Numbered from the stretch's first letter, positions 25,650 through 35,587 are shown. The stretch: DNA of 44,119 nt from Oscillatoriales cyanobacterium PMM_0080 (GCA_949127775.1 CASBQF010000008.1:1-44119); one strand, 5' to 3'. Translations and numbers: made by a program. Notes: generated by a model not told the origin, from the sequence alone.

Positions 25650-26208
25650 GAATTGTTCATTCAGTTGACATTTGATATAGCAATCCTAAATAATTTGTAC
25701 ATATTTGTAGGGGTAGTGCCCCCGTGCCTACCCCCAGCGTCAACTAAAGAGGGCAACCACGGGGGTTGCCCCTACAAAAATTACACTGATGAACGGACTG
25801 TTATAGTCTGGATAATGATTTAGGATTGCTATAGTTGACAGTTGACAGCACTTGACAAAAGAAGTCCGAGGATTGGAGTAATGAATAGTCTGATTTTAAT
25901 TTCTCCCTACAGGAGGCTTTAAACCAATTATTTCTGGTAAACGAAGAATCACAGCAATTGCAAAAAAAACGGCTAAAAAACTGGTTTATGAGCGAATTAC
26001 TCGTTTGATTTCCCCAATCTTCTTACTAGGAAACCGTTTTTTTGTATGAGTTCAAAATAATACATAGCAATCCCCAGATGGTGAGGAAGTTCTTAATTAC
26101 TGAAACCCTTCCGAAAGATTCCTTCTTCGGTCTTCCGTCTTCTTTACATCCGTTACATCCGCTATACAATCCGTTGCCGAACTTCCTTTATATTTTGGAA
26201 AATAATCA
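25650..26208. other. 559-bp intergenic region with MITE-like element and structured stretch
   Basis: It holds a 158-bp inverted-repeat element (25676-25833), then TTGACAGTTGACAGCACTTGACA direct repeats. A stretch at 25911-26045 starts with a strong ribosome-binding-like AGGAGG and stays open for about 45 codons of basic sequence, but has no ATG, GTG or TTG at the right place. Near 26100-26190, TTACATCCG repeats match the inverse of 9617-9710. No gene is called. Confidence 0.6.
25676..25833. repeat. MITE-like element with perfect 16-bp terminal inverted repeats
   Basis: The ends TATAGCAATCCTAAAT and ATTTAGGATTGCTATA are perfect inverted repeats. Inside, GTAGGGGTAGTGCCCCCGTG and GGGTTGCCCCTACA form a second stem, related to the interior of the 2574-2693 element. 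No open frame is present, so it would depend on a transposase encoded elsewhere. Confidence 0.82.
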
Positions 26209-27504
26209 ATGAATAATCAAGAGCCAGGGACGGCATTAGGCAATATTTTAGTAGTAGACGATACGCCTGAAAACCTGCGTCTATTGTCTACGATGTTGAC
26301 TCATCGCGGGTACTCTCCCCGCTGCGTAATTAATGGGCAAATGGCTTTGAGAGCCTGCAATTCTAATCCGCCGGATTTGATTTTGCTCGATATCATGATG
26401 CCGGAAATGAACGGCTACGAAGTATGTCAGCATCTGAAATCTGAACCGAAAACTCGTGATATTCCGGTAATTTTTATCAGCGCTAAAGATGAAGTCTTCG
26501 ACAAAGTAAACGCCTTTGCAGTTGGAGCAGTTGACTACATCAGCAAGCCGTTTCAGTTTGAAGAAGTGCTCGCCCGCATCGAAAGTCACCTTACCCTGCG
26601 GAATTTACAAAAGCAGCTAAAAGAACAAAATGTGCTGCTTCAAGCAGAAATTACCAGCCGCTTAGCCGTTGAAAAAAACCTTCACGAAAAAAACCAAATC
26701 CTGCAAGAAGAAATCAGCAACCGCCTCGCCGTTGAAAAAGCTTTGCAAGAGCAAAATTTGCTCCTCCAACAAGAGATATCGCAGCGCCATTATGTCGAAT
26801 CTGCTCTCTTAAAATCTAACCAAGAATTGGCGCGTTCAAATGCGGAACTCGAACAATTTGCTTATGTAGCTTCCCATGACTTGCAAGCGCCTTTAGCAAC
26901 CATTGCTAGCTACGCTCAACTTTTAGAAAAACGCTACAAAGATCAACTCGACAGCCAAGCTAGTAAGTTTATCGGCAATATCGTTCATGGCTGTACGAGA
27001 ATGCAAACTTTAATTGACGATTTGCTGGAATATTCGCGAGTTGGTCGGAGTCAGAGACCTTTTGAACTTGTAGATTGTAATCAGGCAATCCAGCAAACAA
27101 TTGCCAATCTGCAAGGGGCGATTCGCGACACTGAAGCAGTTGTTACATACAACAATTTGCCAACGGTAATGGGGGATACTTCTCAGCTTGTACAACTCTT
27201 TCAAAATTTAGTTGGTAATGCGATTAAGTATCGCCACGATGCAGCGCCGGCGGTTCATATTACGGCTTGCAAACAGGAGGGAAATTGGTTATTTTCTATC
27301 TCTGATAATGGAATTGGGATTGCTCCCCAGCATCAACAACGCATCTTTCAAATTTTTCAGCGCTTGCACACTCAAAGAGAATATTCTGGGACAGGTATTG
27401 GTTTAGCAATTTGTCAAAAGATTGCGGAACGTCACGGCGGATCTATTTGGGTGGAGTCGGAACCGGGTCAAGGTTCAACTTTTTACTTGACTCTTGCTGA
27501 TTAA
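26209..27504 (+). CDS. Response regulator-histidine kinase hybrid
   Basis: A 431-residue soluble two-component protein. The N-terminal receiver (11-128) has its phosphoacceptor Asp61 in LLDIMMP and Lys113 in SKPF. A coiled coil (about 133-215) follows, made of three tandem units of about 22 residues (LxEQNxLLQxEIxxRLAVEK). The HisKA box is AYVASHDLQAPL with His223. The ATPase domain has Asn337 in the N box, DNGIG (366-370) and GTGIGLA (394-400). Motifs are complete, so it should autophosphorylate. The input signal probably arrives through the receiver from another kinase. The giant hybrid kinase follows 303 bp downstream on the same strand. Confidence 0.93.
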   Translation: MNNQEPGTALGNILVVDDTPENLRLLSTMLTHRGYSPRCVINGQMALRACNSNPPDLILLDIMMPEMNGYEVCQHLKSEPKTRDIPVIFISAKDEVFDKVNAFAVGAVDYISKPFQFEEVLARIESHLTLRNLQKQLKEQNVLLQAEITSRLAVEKNLHEKNQILQEEISNRLAVEKALQEQNLLLQQEISQRHYVESALLKSNQELARSNAELEQFAYVASHDLQAPLATIASYAQLLEKRYKDQLDSQASKFIGNIVHGCTRMQTLIDDLLEYSRVGRSQRPFELVDCNQAIQQTIANLQGAIRDTEAVVTYNNLPTVMGDTSQLVQLFQNLVGNAIKYRHDAAPAVHITACKQEGNWLFSISDNGIGIAPQHQQRIFQIFQRLHTQREYSGTGIGLAICQKIAERHGGSIWVESEPGQGSTFYLTLAD

Positions 27505-27807
27505 TCGACACATCATCTAGGCACTTATGCAGAAGCTAGAAGGCAGGGGAAGCTGAATTAAATCCTATATTTTCAGGCAGAAGCTAGAAATTAGCAGTTA
27601 AATTGCAAGTTAGAAAAAAAATGTTTTGCGTTGACAGCCGAGTCAGTTCGTGATATGATTATGCATCTTAAACACAATTTTTGTAACGATCGCCCTCACC
27701 GCAATCTAACCGCGGATGTCTGTGTAGGTGCAATTTAATAACAGTCCGGGAAATCAAAGGTGACATCTAATTTAGTTTGAAAAAATTTTGATTAATAATT
27801 ATTAATT
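27505..27807. other. 303-bp intergenic region with a promoter
   Basis: It contains a repeated GCAGAAGCTAGAA (about 27529 and 27577), a consensus sigma-70-type promoter (27631-27659) and an AT-rich leader of about 140 bases before the ATG at 27808. No gene is seen. Confidence 0.6.
27631..27659 (+). promoter_or_regulatory. Consensus vegetative promoter of the giant hybrid kinase
   Basis: TTGACA (27631-27636) and TATGAT (27654-27659) are separated by exactly 17 bases, close to the ideal SigA promoter. Transcription would start near 27666 and leave a leader of about 140 bases before the kinase start codon. Confidence 0.7.
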
Positions 27808-30800
27808 ATGAAAGCAGTTTTTGACTTAGCTGTGCCTCCTGCTTGCTTTAAAGTTTTGTTAGTAGAAGACAACCCTCAAGAAGCTGAGCTGATTGAAGAT
27901 TTGTTGTCAGAAATTAGTGGCAAGCAGCGTATATTACTGACGAAAGTTGAGCGCCTCAGCGAAGCGCAGGAACGATTGAATCAAGAAACTTTTGATATCA
28001 TTTTATTAGACCTTTCACTGCCAGATAGTCGGGGAATTGAGACGGTGGCTCGGGTACAAGAGTATGGGGTAAATGTGCCGATCGTAGTTTTGACCGCCCA
28101 AAACGACGAAGAGCTTGCCCTGCGGTTGATTTCCGTCGGCGTACAGGATTATTTAGTCAAAAGAAAAATCGACGGCGAACTGTTAATTCGATCGCTCCGT
28201 TACGCCATCGAACGCCAGCACAGCCAAGATGCTCTGCGAAAAAGTGAAGAAAAATATCGCTCGATAGTCGAAAATTCCCTGATCGGAATTGCCATTGTCG
28301 CTCCAATTGTTGACCCCAAAATTGCCCAAAATTGCAATTGGATAGAAGTTAATGATGCCCTGTGCAATTTGCTAGGATATGAGCGCGACGAACTTGTACA
28401 AAAAAATTGGCTGGAGTTGACTCATCCAGAAGATTTTGAGGCCTATACCGAAAAAATGTCTCAGATTTTTGTAGGGACAATAGACGGTTATATCTCAGAC
28501 AAAAGGTGGTTCAGAAAAGACGGTGAAATAGTTTACACGCGAGTTTCACTGCGCTGCATTCGCGGGCTGGATGGGTCTATTGACCGGATGATTGAAGTAG
28601 TGTTGGATGTGAGCGATCGCTACCGTTATGAAGCGCAACTGAAAGCGTCTGAAGAATTTTTAAACCACACGATAAATGCTACGCCAGACCCGATTTTTGT
28701 GAAAGATGAGCAGCACCGTTGGATTATATTAAATGATGCTGTTTGTCAGTTTGTCGGAAAATCGCGGGATGAACTAATCGGCAAATCAGATTATGACTTT
28801 TTTCCCAAATCAGAAGCTGATGTTTTTTGGACAAAAGATGAAGAAGTATTGACAACAGGTATTTGCTTGGAAATCGAAGAAAATTTAACAGACACCGCCG
28901 GGAAAGAACGCATCATTTCTACCAAGAAGAGCGTATTTAAAAGAGCAGATGGCAGTAAAGTAATAGTTGGCACTATTAGAGATATTACCGAATACAGACG
29001 GCAGCAAAGAGCCTTGGAACAAAGTGAAGCTCGATTTCAAAAATTGGTAGCTAACTTGCCAGGAGCAATTTATCAATTCCGAAGGTCAGTAACTGGACAA
29101 AGGTTGTTTCCCTATGTCTCTTCAGGTAGCCACAAACTGTACGAATTAGATGCTGAAGCAATACAGGAAAATGCGGAACTAATTTTTAGCGGAATTCACC
29201 CAGACGATATCTTAGATTTAGAAACATCGATCGCAATTTCAGCAGCTACCCTGGAACCTTGGCAGCAGCAGTGGCGGCACATCATGCCATCGGGAAAAGT
29301 TAAGTGGCTACAAGGAGCTGCGAGACCGGAAAGGCTGAAGAATCAGAGCGAATCTGGGAGCGAAGGCGATATTCTCTGGGACGGTTTAGTGATGGATATC
29401 ACTGAGTTGAAGCAGGCACAAACAGAGCGCGATCGCTTTTTTACGATTTCCTTAGACTTGCTTTGTATTGTCGGTTTCGACGGTTGTTTTAAACGACTAA
29501 ACCCGGCTTGGTCAACTGCTCTAGGCTACAGCAATACTGAACTTTTTGCCAAGCCGATGCTCAAATTTGTTCATCCAGACGATCGAGCAGCCACCGCATC
29601 CGAAAGGGCAAAATTAATAGCTGGTACGTCTAGTATCTGCTTTGAAAACCGCTATATTTGCAAAGACGGTTCTTACAAATACCTGCTGTGGTCGGCATCA
29701 CCATTCAGTGAAGAAGGTTTGATCTATGCAGTCGGTCATGACATTACCGATCGCAAACAAGCCGAGTCAAAACTCCAGCAACAAGCAGTAGCAATGGCTG
29801 CCGCTTATGATGGTATCGCTATTTTTAACGATCGTAAAGAATGTATTTATTCAAATGACGCGTATCTCAAAATGTACGGCTTGACTAGCATTAACCAACT
29901 GTATGAAAATAAATGGGAAATGCTCTACAGCCAAGCAGATAGTCAATATGTTGAACGAGAAATAATACCGATACTCCAGCAAAAAGGGTATTGCAATATA
30001 GAAGGAATAGGTCAGCGCGGCGATGGTACTCAGTTTCATCAAGAACTGTCGCTGACAATGCTGGAAGATGGCGAAATTATTTCGATCGTCCGCGATATTA
30101 CTAAAAGAAAACAAGCAGAATCAGCACTGCAATCGAGCCAGCGTCGCTATCAAACTTTGGCAGAAACGTCGCCTGTCTGCATATTTCATAGCGATGCGTT
30201 TGGCAATTGCCTTTATGTCAATCAGCGGTGGCACGAAATGACGGGATTAAACCCAGAGTTAGTAGCAGAAACTGGTTGGATGAATGTCATACATCCCGAT
30301 GATGCAGAGCGGGTGAAAAATGAATGGTATCGGGCAATTAGTGACAAAATTGCTTTTAAATCAGAATACCGCTTTTTGCGTGCAGACGATCGCGTAATTT
30401 GGGCGATCGGTCAAGCAGTAGCGGAAATTGGAGATGCTGGCGAAATTAAAGGCTATATCGGCACTATTACTGATATTAGCGATCGCAAAAAAGCCGAATT
30501 AGACTTACTGCGCGTGACTCAAGCGGTAGAAAGCACCAGTGATGCGATCGGCATTGCGGACTTGACAGGGCGATCGATCTACCACAATCAAGCGTTTGTT
30601 GAGCGGTACGGCTACACAGTAGAAGAACTGAACACAGCAGGAGGAGCAGCGGCGATTTACCCGCAAACTCAAGTGCTGCTAGAAATGTTTAAAACTATCC
30701 GTAAAGGCAAATCTTGGCAAGGCGAACTCAAAATCAAAACTAAAAGTAACGAACTGGTAACAACTTTATTTCGCGCCGACTGCATTAAAGATGAAATTGG

Positions 30801-32997
30801 CAATTTAATCGGGCTAGTGGGAGTAATTACCGACATCACCGAACGCAAACAAGCCGAGATAGCGCTGCTACAGCAATTAAGGCGAGAACGGCTGGTAGTT
30901 GCCATGCTCGATCGCATTCGCTCCTCCCTCAATTTAGAAGAAATCCTCACCGCTGCTGTCGAACAAGTGCGGCAATTTTTGCAAACAGACCGCACAGTTA
31001 TTTACCGCTTTAATCCCGACTGGAGCGGCTTGGTAGTTGTGGAATCTGTGGGAAAAAATCGAATTTCCGTCCTAGATTTTGACAATTTCGATCCCTGTTT
31101 TAAAGATGAATTTGTTGCTAGTTACCAGCAAGGCTATATTCGAGCTATAGAAGATATTTACCGTGAAGAGTTGAGCGAATGCCACATTAAATTTCTCGAA
31201 CAATTTGAAGTAAAAGCTAGCTTAGTAGTACCGATTTTAAAAGCGCGAAACACCATTTCTCAGACCGAACCAACCGCCGAAAATCAGCTCTGGGGACTGC
31301 TAATCGCCCACGATTGCAGCGGCCCCCGTGTCTGGGATTCGTCAGAAATAGAATCCCTGCGGCAATTGTGCGTCCAATTGGCGATCGCGATCCAACAATC
31401 AACCCTATTTCAACAAGCACAAACCGAAATTGCCGATCGCAAACTAGCAGAATCCGCCCTGCAACAAGCCGTATTAGCCGCCGAAACTGCTAACCGCGCC
31501 AAAAGTGAATTTCTCGCCAACATGAGCCACGAACTGCGCACACCTTTAAACGGGGTTTTAGGTTACGCTCAAATTATCAAAATAGACAAAGACTTAAGCT
31601 CAGATCATCAAGAAAGTCTCAGCAACATTCAACTGTGTGGCGAACATTTACTAATGTTAATCAACGATGTTTTAGACCTTTCCAAAATCGAAGCTAGAAA
31701 AATGGAACTCTACCCGGAAGAGTTGAATTTTTTAAATTTCACAAAAAGCATTGCCGATCTCTTTCAGATGCGAGCCGATCAAAAAGGAATTTCCTTCAAT
31801 TACGAACAAGTATCTCCCCTACCTAGTTGCGTTCATGTAGATCAAAAAAGATTGCGCCAAATTTTGATAAATTTACTCAGCAATGCCGTTAAATTTACCC
31901 AGAGTGGCGGAGTAAAATTCAAAGTCGGCTATGTTGGCACAGCAGCCTGGAGTCAAGGGCTAGGAGAAAATCAGGCATTCTCGACTTTGAGTTCCGAACT
32001 AAAACAAAATTATCTGCGCTTTGCTCACAATGCGATCGTAGCCAAACACGCTTTAAAAATCCGCTTTCAAGTTGAGGATACTGGTACTGGAATAGAGCAA
32101 AGTAAGTTAGCCGAAATATTTTTGCCATTCCATCAAGTAGGAGGTAATAGATTTGTTGAAGGCACTGGTCTCGGATTATCTATCAGCCAGAGATTGGCGA
32201 AATTGATGGGAACTGAAATTCATCTCAATAGCACTTTTGGAAAAGGCAGCACTTTCTGGATAGATTTAGAAGTGCCTGTAACTAAACGATACTTAGAAAT
32301 ATTTCCGTTGCGGGAAAAACCCTGGCTTGTCGGTTTTGTCGGCAACAAGCGGAAAGTGCTAATCGTGGACGACAATCAACTAAATCGCGATTTGTTGTGC
32401 AGGCTGCTGGGCCGTTTGGGATTTGAAATTGCCGAGGCCCAAAACGGTCAAGAATGCCTCTACAAAGCAGTCGAATTTCAACCGGATGTAATTTTAATGG
32501 AGTTGCGGATGCCTGTGATGGATGGCTTAGAAACTGCAAGGAGACTGCGGCAGTTGCCGGAATTAAAAGATGTTGTGTTAATCGCTTTGTCAGCTAGCGT
32601 TTTCGAGTCTACGCAGGAAGAGAGTATCCTCGCGGGGTGTGATGATTTTCTTCCGAAGCCGATCGAAGCAAATCACTTTTTGGAGCAGTTGCGCGTGCAT
32701 CTGGGACTAGAATGGATTTACCAGGAATCTTCCAGTAAAAAGCGCAAAACTTCCAGTTTGTCACCATCTGGTTTTCCTACTTATTCTTCTCTGTTACCTG
32801 CGGCTGCTGAGTCGGTAGCAAAAATTTTGAAACTTGCGGCTATGGGCGATATTGAAGAAATTTTTGAGGAGAGTGCTAATCTGGAGAGTTTAGAACCTAA
32901 ATTAGTGCCTTTTGTCGCGAGGTTGCACCAATTGGCCAAGGGGTTTCAGCTTAAGCAAATTCGGAATATTTTAAAGCAATATATCGAGGGGAATTAA
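27808..32997 (+). CDS. Giant hybrid sensor kinase REC-PAS(7)-GAF-HisKA-HATPase-REC
   Basis: A 1729-residue soluble sensor. Receiver 1 is 14-133, with Asp68. About seven PAS/PAC units fill 143-1012, each ending near DITxRKQAE. The GAF domain (about 1039-1198) has a DPCF motif (Cys1097) and a CH motif (Cys1125-His1126), 28 residues apart as in DXCF cyanobacteriochromes, so it may bind a bilin. The HisKA box is FLANMSHELRTPLNG with His1241. The ATPase has Asn1359, DTGTGI and GTGLGLS. Receiver 2 (1515-1632) keeps DD1521-1522 and Lys1617, but its phosphoacceptor is Glu1565 instead of Asp. A helical tail (1665-1729) ends the protein. Confidence 0.93.
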   Translation: MKAVFDLAVPPACFKVLLVEDNPQEAELIEDLLSEISGKQRILLTKVERLSEAQERLNQETFDIILLDLSLPDSRGIETVARVQEYGVNVPIVVLTAQNDEELALRLISVGVQDYLVKRKIDGELLIRSLRYAIERQHSQDALRKSEEKYRSIVENSLIGIAIVAPIVDPKIAQNCNWIEVNDALCNLLGYERDELVQKNWLELTHPEDFEAYTEKMSQIFVGTIDGYISDKRWFRKDGEIVYTRVSLRCIRGLDGSIDRMIEVVLDVSDRYRYEAQLKASEEFLNHTINATPDPIFVKDEQHRWIILNDAVCQFVGKSRDELIGKSDYDFFPKSEADVFWTKDEEVLTTGICLEIEENLTDTAGKERIISTKKSVFKRADGSKVIVGTIRDITEYRRQQRALEQSEARFQKLVANLPGAIYQFRRSVTGQRLFPYVSSGSHKLYELDAEAIQENAELIFSGIHPDDILDLETSIAISAATLEPWQQQWRHIMPSGKVKWLQGAARPERLKNQSESGSEGDILWDGLVMDITELKQAQTERDRFFTISLDLLCIVGFDGCFKRLNPAWSTALGYSNTELFAKPMLKFVHPDDRAATASERAKLIAGTSSICFENRYICKDGSYKYLLWSASPFSEEGLIYAVGHDITDRKQAESKLQQQAVAMAAAYDGIAIFNDRKECIYSNDAYLKMYGLTSINQLYENKWEMLYSQADSQYVEREIIPILQQKGYCNIEGIGQRGDGTQFHQELSLTMLEDGEIISIVRDITKRKQAESALQSSQRRYQTLAETSPVCIFHSDAFGNCLYVNQRWHEMTGLNPELVAETGWMNVIHPDDAERVKNEWYRAISDKIAFKSEYRFLRADDRVIWAIGQAVAEIGDAGEIKGYIGTITDISDRKKAELDLLRVTQAVESTSDAIGIADLTGRSIYHNQAFVERYGYTVEELNTAGGAAAIYPQTQVLLEMFKTIRKGKSWQGELKIKTKSNELVTTLFRADCIKDEIGNLIGLVGVITDITERKQAEIALLQQLRRERLVVAMLDRIRSSLNLEEILTAAVEQVRQFLQTDRTVIYRFNPDWSGLVVVESVGKNRISVLDFDNFDPCFKDEFVASYQQGYIRAIEDIYREELSECHIKFLEQFEVKASLVVPILKARNTISQTEPTAENQLWGLLIAHDCSGPRVWDSSEIESLRQLCVQLAIAIQQSTLFQQAQTEIADRKLAESALQQAVLAAETANRAKSEFLANMSHELRTPLNGVLGYAQIIKIDKDLSSDHQESLSNIQLCGEHLLMLINDVLDLSKIEARKMELYPEELNFLNFTKSIADLFQMRADQKGISFNYEQVSPLPSCVHVDQKRLRQILINLLSNAVKFTQSGGVKFKVGYVGTAAWSQGLGENQAFSTLSSELKQNYLRFAHNAIVAKHALKIRFQVEDTGTGIEQSKLAEIFLPFHQVGGNRFVEGTGLGLSISQRLAKLMGTEIHLNSTFGKGSTFWIDLEVPVTKRYLEIFPLREKPWLVGFVGNKRKVLIVDDNQLNRDLLCRLLGRLGFEIAEAQNGQECLYKAVEFQPDVILMELRMPVMDGLETARRLRQLPELKDVVLIALSASVFESTQEESILAGCDDFLPKPIEANHFLEQLRVHLGLEWIYQESSSKKRKTSSLSPSGFPTYSSLLPAAAESVAKILKLAAMGDIEEIFEESANLESLEPKLVPFVARLHQLAKGFQLKQIRNILKQYIEGN

Positions 32998-32998
32998 T

Positions 32999-33067
32999 TG
33001 GGCATGGGCCAAACAGGGCATGGGCCAAACAGGGCATTGGTTATTGGTTATTTGTTATTGGTTATTT
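32999..33067. repeat. Tandem GGGCATGGGCCAAACAG and TTGGTTATTGG repeats
   Basis: The 17-bp unit GGGCATGGGCCAAACAG is repeated two and a half times, followed by TTGGTTATTGGTTATTTG micro-repeats of the same kind as in the clpR-clpP spacer. An ATG here opens a long frame into the next gene, but these repeats are unlikely to be coding. Confidence 0.75.
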
Positions 33068-33170
33068 ATACCAATTTTAAAAAAGAATGCAACAGTATTC
33101 TTGTCCCCCCCCTTTGCAAGGGGGGCTAGGGGGGGTCGAAGAATGTTGCACGATTTTAGAAAATTGGTAT
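33068..33170. repeat. Palindromic MITE-like element, 103 bp
   Basis: The ends ATACCAATTTT and AAAATTGGTAT are inverted repeats. Inner arms GCAACAGTATTCTT and AAGAATGTTGC, and a core CCCCCCCTTTGCAAGGGGGG, continue the hairpin. The whole element can fold into one long stem. Confidence 0.8.
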
Positions 33171-33256
33171 TACTTCAACATCCGGCTATACCACCTTGCA
33201 TCCTGCGGCTAATCTTGCTTCTATATATTCAGAGACAATTTTTGAGAGATTTGGGA

Positions 33257-34624
33257 TTGAAAATACTTTGCCTCAGTAACGGCCACGGAGAAGATGCGAT
33301 CGCCCTTCGCATCTTGCAGGAACTGCAACAGCACCCGCATCCCCCAGAATTAGCCGTGTTTCCGCTAGTGGGCGAAGGACAAGCTTTCGCCCAACTGGAA
33401 AACGCCCGCATCATCGGCCCGGTGCAGCGGATGCCTTCGGGCGGCTTTATTTACATGGACAGAAGAGAATTTTTGCGCGATGTCAAAGGCGGACTGCTTC
33501 AGTTGACCCTAGCTCAGTTTAAAGCGATTCGGGCTTGGGTGCGGACGCAAAAACAATCTGGGAATCAAAAAAGTTTTATTTTAGCCTGCGGGGATATTGT
33601 ACCGCTGCTGTTTGCTTGGCTCAGTGGCGCGCCCTATGCCTTTGTCGGCACCGCCAAGTCGGAGTATTATTTGCGGGACGAAAACGGGCCTCTGGCTCGC
33701 AAATCCCGGGGCATTAGTTTGGAGAGTTTGTCGGGTTCGGTTTATTTGCCTTGGGAGCGCTGGTTGATGACTGACTCGCGCTGTCGGGCCGTTTTTGCCA
33801 GAGACGCGCTCACCGCCGACAATTTAAAAAAGCTGGGAATTCCCGCCTACAATCTCGGAAATCCGATGATGGACGGACTCGAACCGGAAAACCCCGCCGG
33901 TTTTTACGGCCCTGACGCAGAGTTTCGGGAAATCCAGCGATCGCTGATTATCACCCTACTGCCCGGCTCTAGAGCGCCGGAAGCCTATGCTAATTGGCTG
34001 CTAATAGTAGAGGCTGTAGCCGGAATTTTGTCCTTGTTTGCCGATCGTAAATTGTTATTTTTCGGAGCGATTTCAAGAGAGTTAAACTTAGAAGCTTTGC
34101 GGCCTAGTTTAGAATTTTTCGGTTGGCGTCAAGAGGGCGAAACTAGAACGCAGCGGCGAGAAGGAAGTATTTTGCGACCTCCTGTTTATAGCGCTCAAGA
34201 AATTCAGCAAGAATCTCCTAATTTACTATTACCCTTAACATTTGTGCAGAGAAACGCCACAATGATTTTGACTCAGCAAAGTTTTAACGATTGTTTGTAC
34301 GAATCCGATTTAGCAATAGCAATGGCCGGAACAGCTACAGAACAGTTTGTCGGTTTAGGAAAACCCGCGATCGCCATTCCCGGAAACGGCCCCCAATTTA
34401 CTTACGCCTTTGCAGAAGCTCAAAGTCGTTTGTTAGGCCCGTCACTAATTTTAGTCAAACATCCCGCCGAAGTTGCCAACACCATACAGTCTTTGTTCCG
34501 CGATCCGGACAGGTTGCAGCTAATCGCAGAAAACGGCTTGCGTCGCATGGGAGAAAGTGGTGCAGCAGCCAGAATTGCCGATTGTTTAATGCAGCAATTT
34601 GGCACTGAATTTAGCAATGTTTAA
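33257..34624 (+). CDS. Lipid-A-disaccharide synthase-related protein
   Basis: A protein of about 455 residues of the cyanobacterial LpxB-related family (GT-B fold). It begins KILCLSNGHGEDAIALRIL and contains VFPLVGEGQAF, LACGDIVPLLFAWLSGAPYAFVGTAKSEYYL, and a C-terminal AMAGTATEQFVGLGKPAIAIPGNGPQFTYAFAEAQ with the sugar-nucleotide-binding pattern. The frame is open from an ATG at 33020, but the first 75 or so codons are repeats. I choose TTG at 33257, eight bases after GAGAG; TTG at 33242 or 33251 are alternatives. It may be a glycolipid glycosyltransferase; the true substrate is unknown. Confidence 0.85.
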   Translation: MKILCLSNGHGEDAIALRILQELQQHPHPPELAVFPLVGEGQAFAQLENARIIGPVQRMPSGGFIYMDRREFLRDVKGGLLQLTLAQFKAIRAWVRTQKQSGNQKSFILACGDIVPLLFAWLSGAPYAFVGTAKSEYYLRDENGPLARKSRGISLESLSGSVYLPWERWLMTDSRCRAVFARDALTADNLKKLGIPAYNLGNPMMDGLEPENPAGFYGPDAEFREIQRSLIITLLPGSRAPEAYANWLLIVEAVAGILSLFADRKLLFFGAISRELNLEALRPSLEFFGWRQEGETRTQRREGSILRPPVYSAQEIQQESPNLLLPLTFVQRNATMILTQQSFNDCLYESDLAIAMAGTATEQFVGLGKPAIAIPGNGPQFTYAFAEAQSRLLGPSLILVKHPAEVANTIQSLFRDPDRLQLIAENGLRRMGESGAAARIADCLMQQFGTEFSNV

Positions 34625-34730
34625 TGGTCGATCGTACAGTAGGTACACAAGATTAGTTATGTTCCTACCGAATATCTTGAATTGTACTTTATTTAAAAGA
34701 CATCTCGATCGCTAAATACTAATTTCCGTT

Positions 34731-34787
34731 GTTTGTAGTGAGGACTTTAGTCCTCAGAATTATAGGACTTTAGTCCTCACTACAAAC
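34731..34787. repeat. GGACTTTAGTCC inverted repeat
   Basis: GTTTGTAGTGAGGACTTTAG and its complement CTAAAGTCCTCACTACAAAC (ends at 34787) form an almost perfect hairpin of 57 bp with a short loop. It is one of several GGACTT(T/C)AGTCC palindromes in the window (37097, 38418, 38481, 43270) and lies between two convergent genes. Confidence 0.85.
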
Positions 34788-34837
34788 CAAAAAAATCAAG
34801 TCGCAGTTTTTTCCGAAGATTCAACCCAGAAATCAGC

Positions 34838-35587
34838 TTAAGGAATTTTAAAATCCGACTTCACCAAAACTCCCGGTTCTCGCTGTATCGGCAGCACATC
34901 TAAAGTATCCATTTGCGCGCAATATTTTAAATCTTCAATCACACCCAAACGGAGGAGACGCTGGCCGTGACTGGCACATTCCAACAATTCATGCAGCCGA
35001 TCTTGCCAGTGCAAATAAAGAGCAATTGCCGCAAATACTTCATCGTTACCAGCAAACTCGCTCACAGGAATACCACTTTCTGCTAGGAGGCTTTGGGCGA
35101 TCGCCCCAGCGCACACCGTATCTTCCAACGAATAACTTCCTTCCCAACCAGAACCCACAATCCAGATACTTTCCGGCTTTTCCTTCAACAGAAACTGCAC
35201 CACAGATTTGCGATTAATCAAAGCCGCCGTCAACACAGTTGCAGCAGATTGCACTCGCGCCAAAGCCCTAGTACCGTTAGTTGTGCTGATAAAAATTCGC
35301 TTTCCAGTCACCTTTTCCGGCGCGCAGTCTAGCGGGGAATTTCCCATGTCAAATCCCTCAACTTTGCCACCACCACGCTCTCCGGCGCGAATCCGCTTGT
35401 CTGGCGGCCATTTTTCGCTCTCGGCCATCAGCTTATCTAAGTCACTGAAAACTTGGACAGCTTCCGCCCCATTATTCAGGGCTGTCGCCATTGTCGTAGT
35501 CGCCCGTAGCACATCAACTGCGATCGCACAAGCCGGCATTTTGTCGATCGGCGTAAGTTCCGGGGTATGGTAAATAAAAAGCTTCAC
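34838..35587 (-). CDS. comB: 2-phosphosulfolactate phosphatase family protein (ComB)
   Basis: A 249-residue member of the ComB family, Mg-dependent acid phosphatases that convert 2-phosphosulfolactate to sulfolactate in archaeal coenzyme M synthesis. Family hallmarks are [18 protein letters not shown] near the N-terminus, [18 protein letters not shown] in the middle, and [13 protein letters not shown]. The length is typical. Cyanobacteria do not make coenzyme M, so the physiological role is uncertain; a role in sulfonate metabolism is possible. The start is GTG at 35587. Confidence 0.92.
   Translation of the reverse strand: MKLFIYHTPELTPIDKMPACAIAVDVLRATTTMATALNNGAEAVQVFSDLDKLMAESEKWPPDKRIRAGERGGGKVEGFDMGNSPLDCAPEKVTGKRIFISTTNGTRALARVQSAATVLTAALINRKSVVQFLLKEKPESIWIVGSGWEGSYSLEDTVCAGAIAQSLLAESGIPVSEFAGNDEVFAAIALYLHWQDRLHELLECASHGQRLLRLGVIEDLKYCAQMDTLDVLPIQREPGVLVKSDFKIP

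Noticed and set aside
33020-33256. N-terminal extension of the LpxB-related protein
   Set aside because: The extension translates tandem repeats and a MITE-like element; family similarity begins at KILCLSNGHGED.
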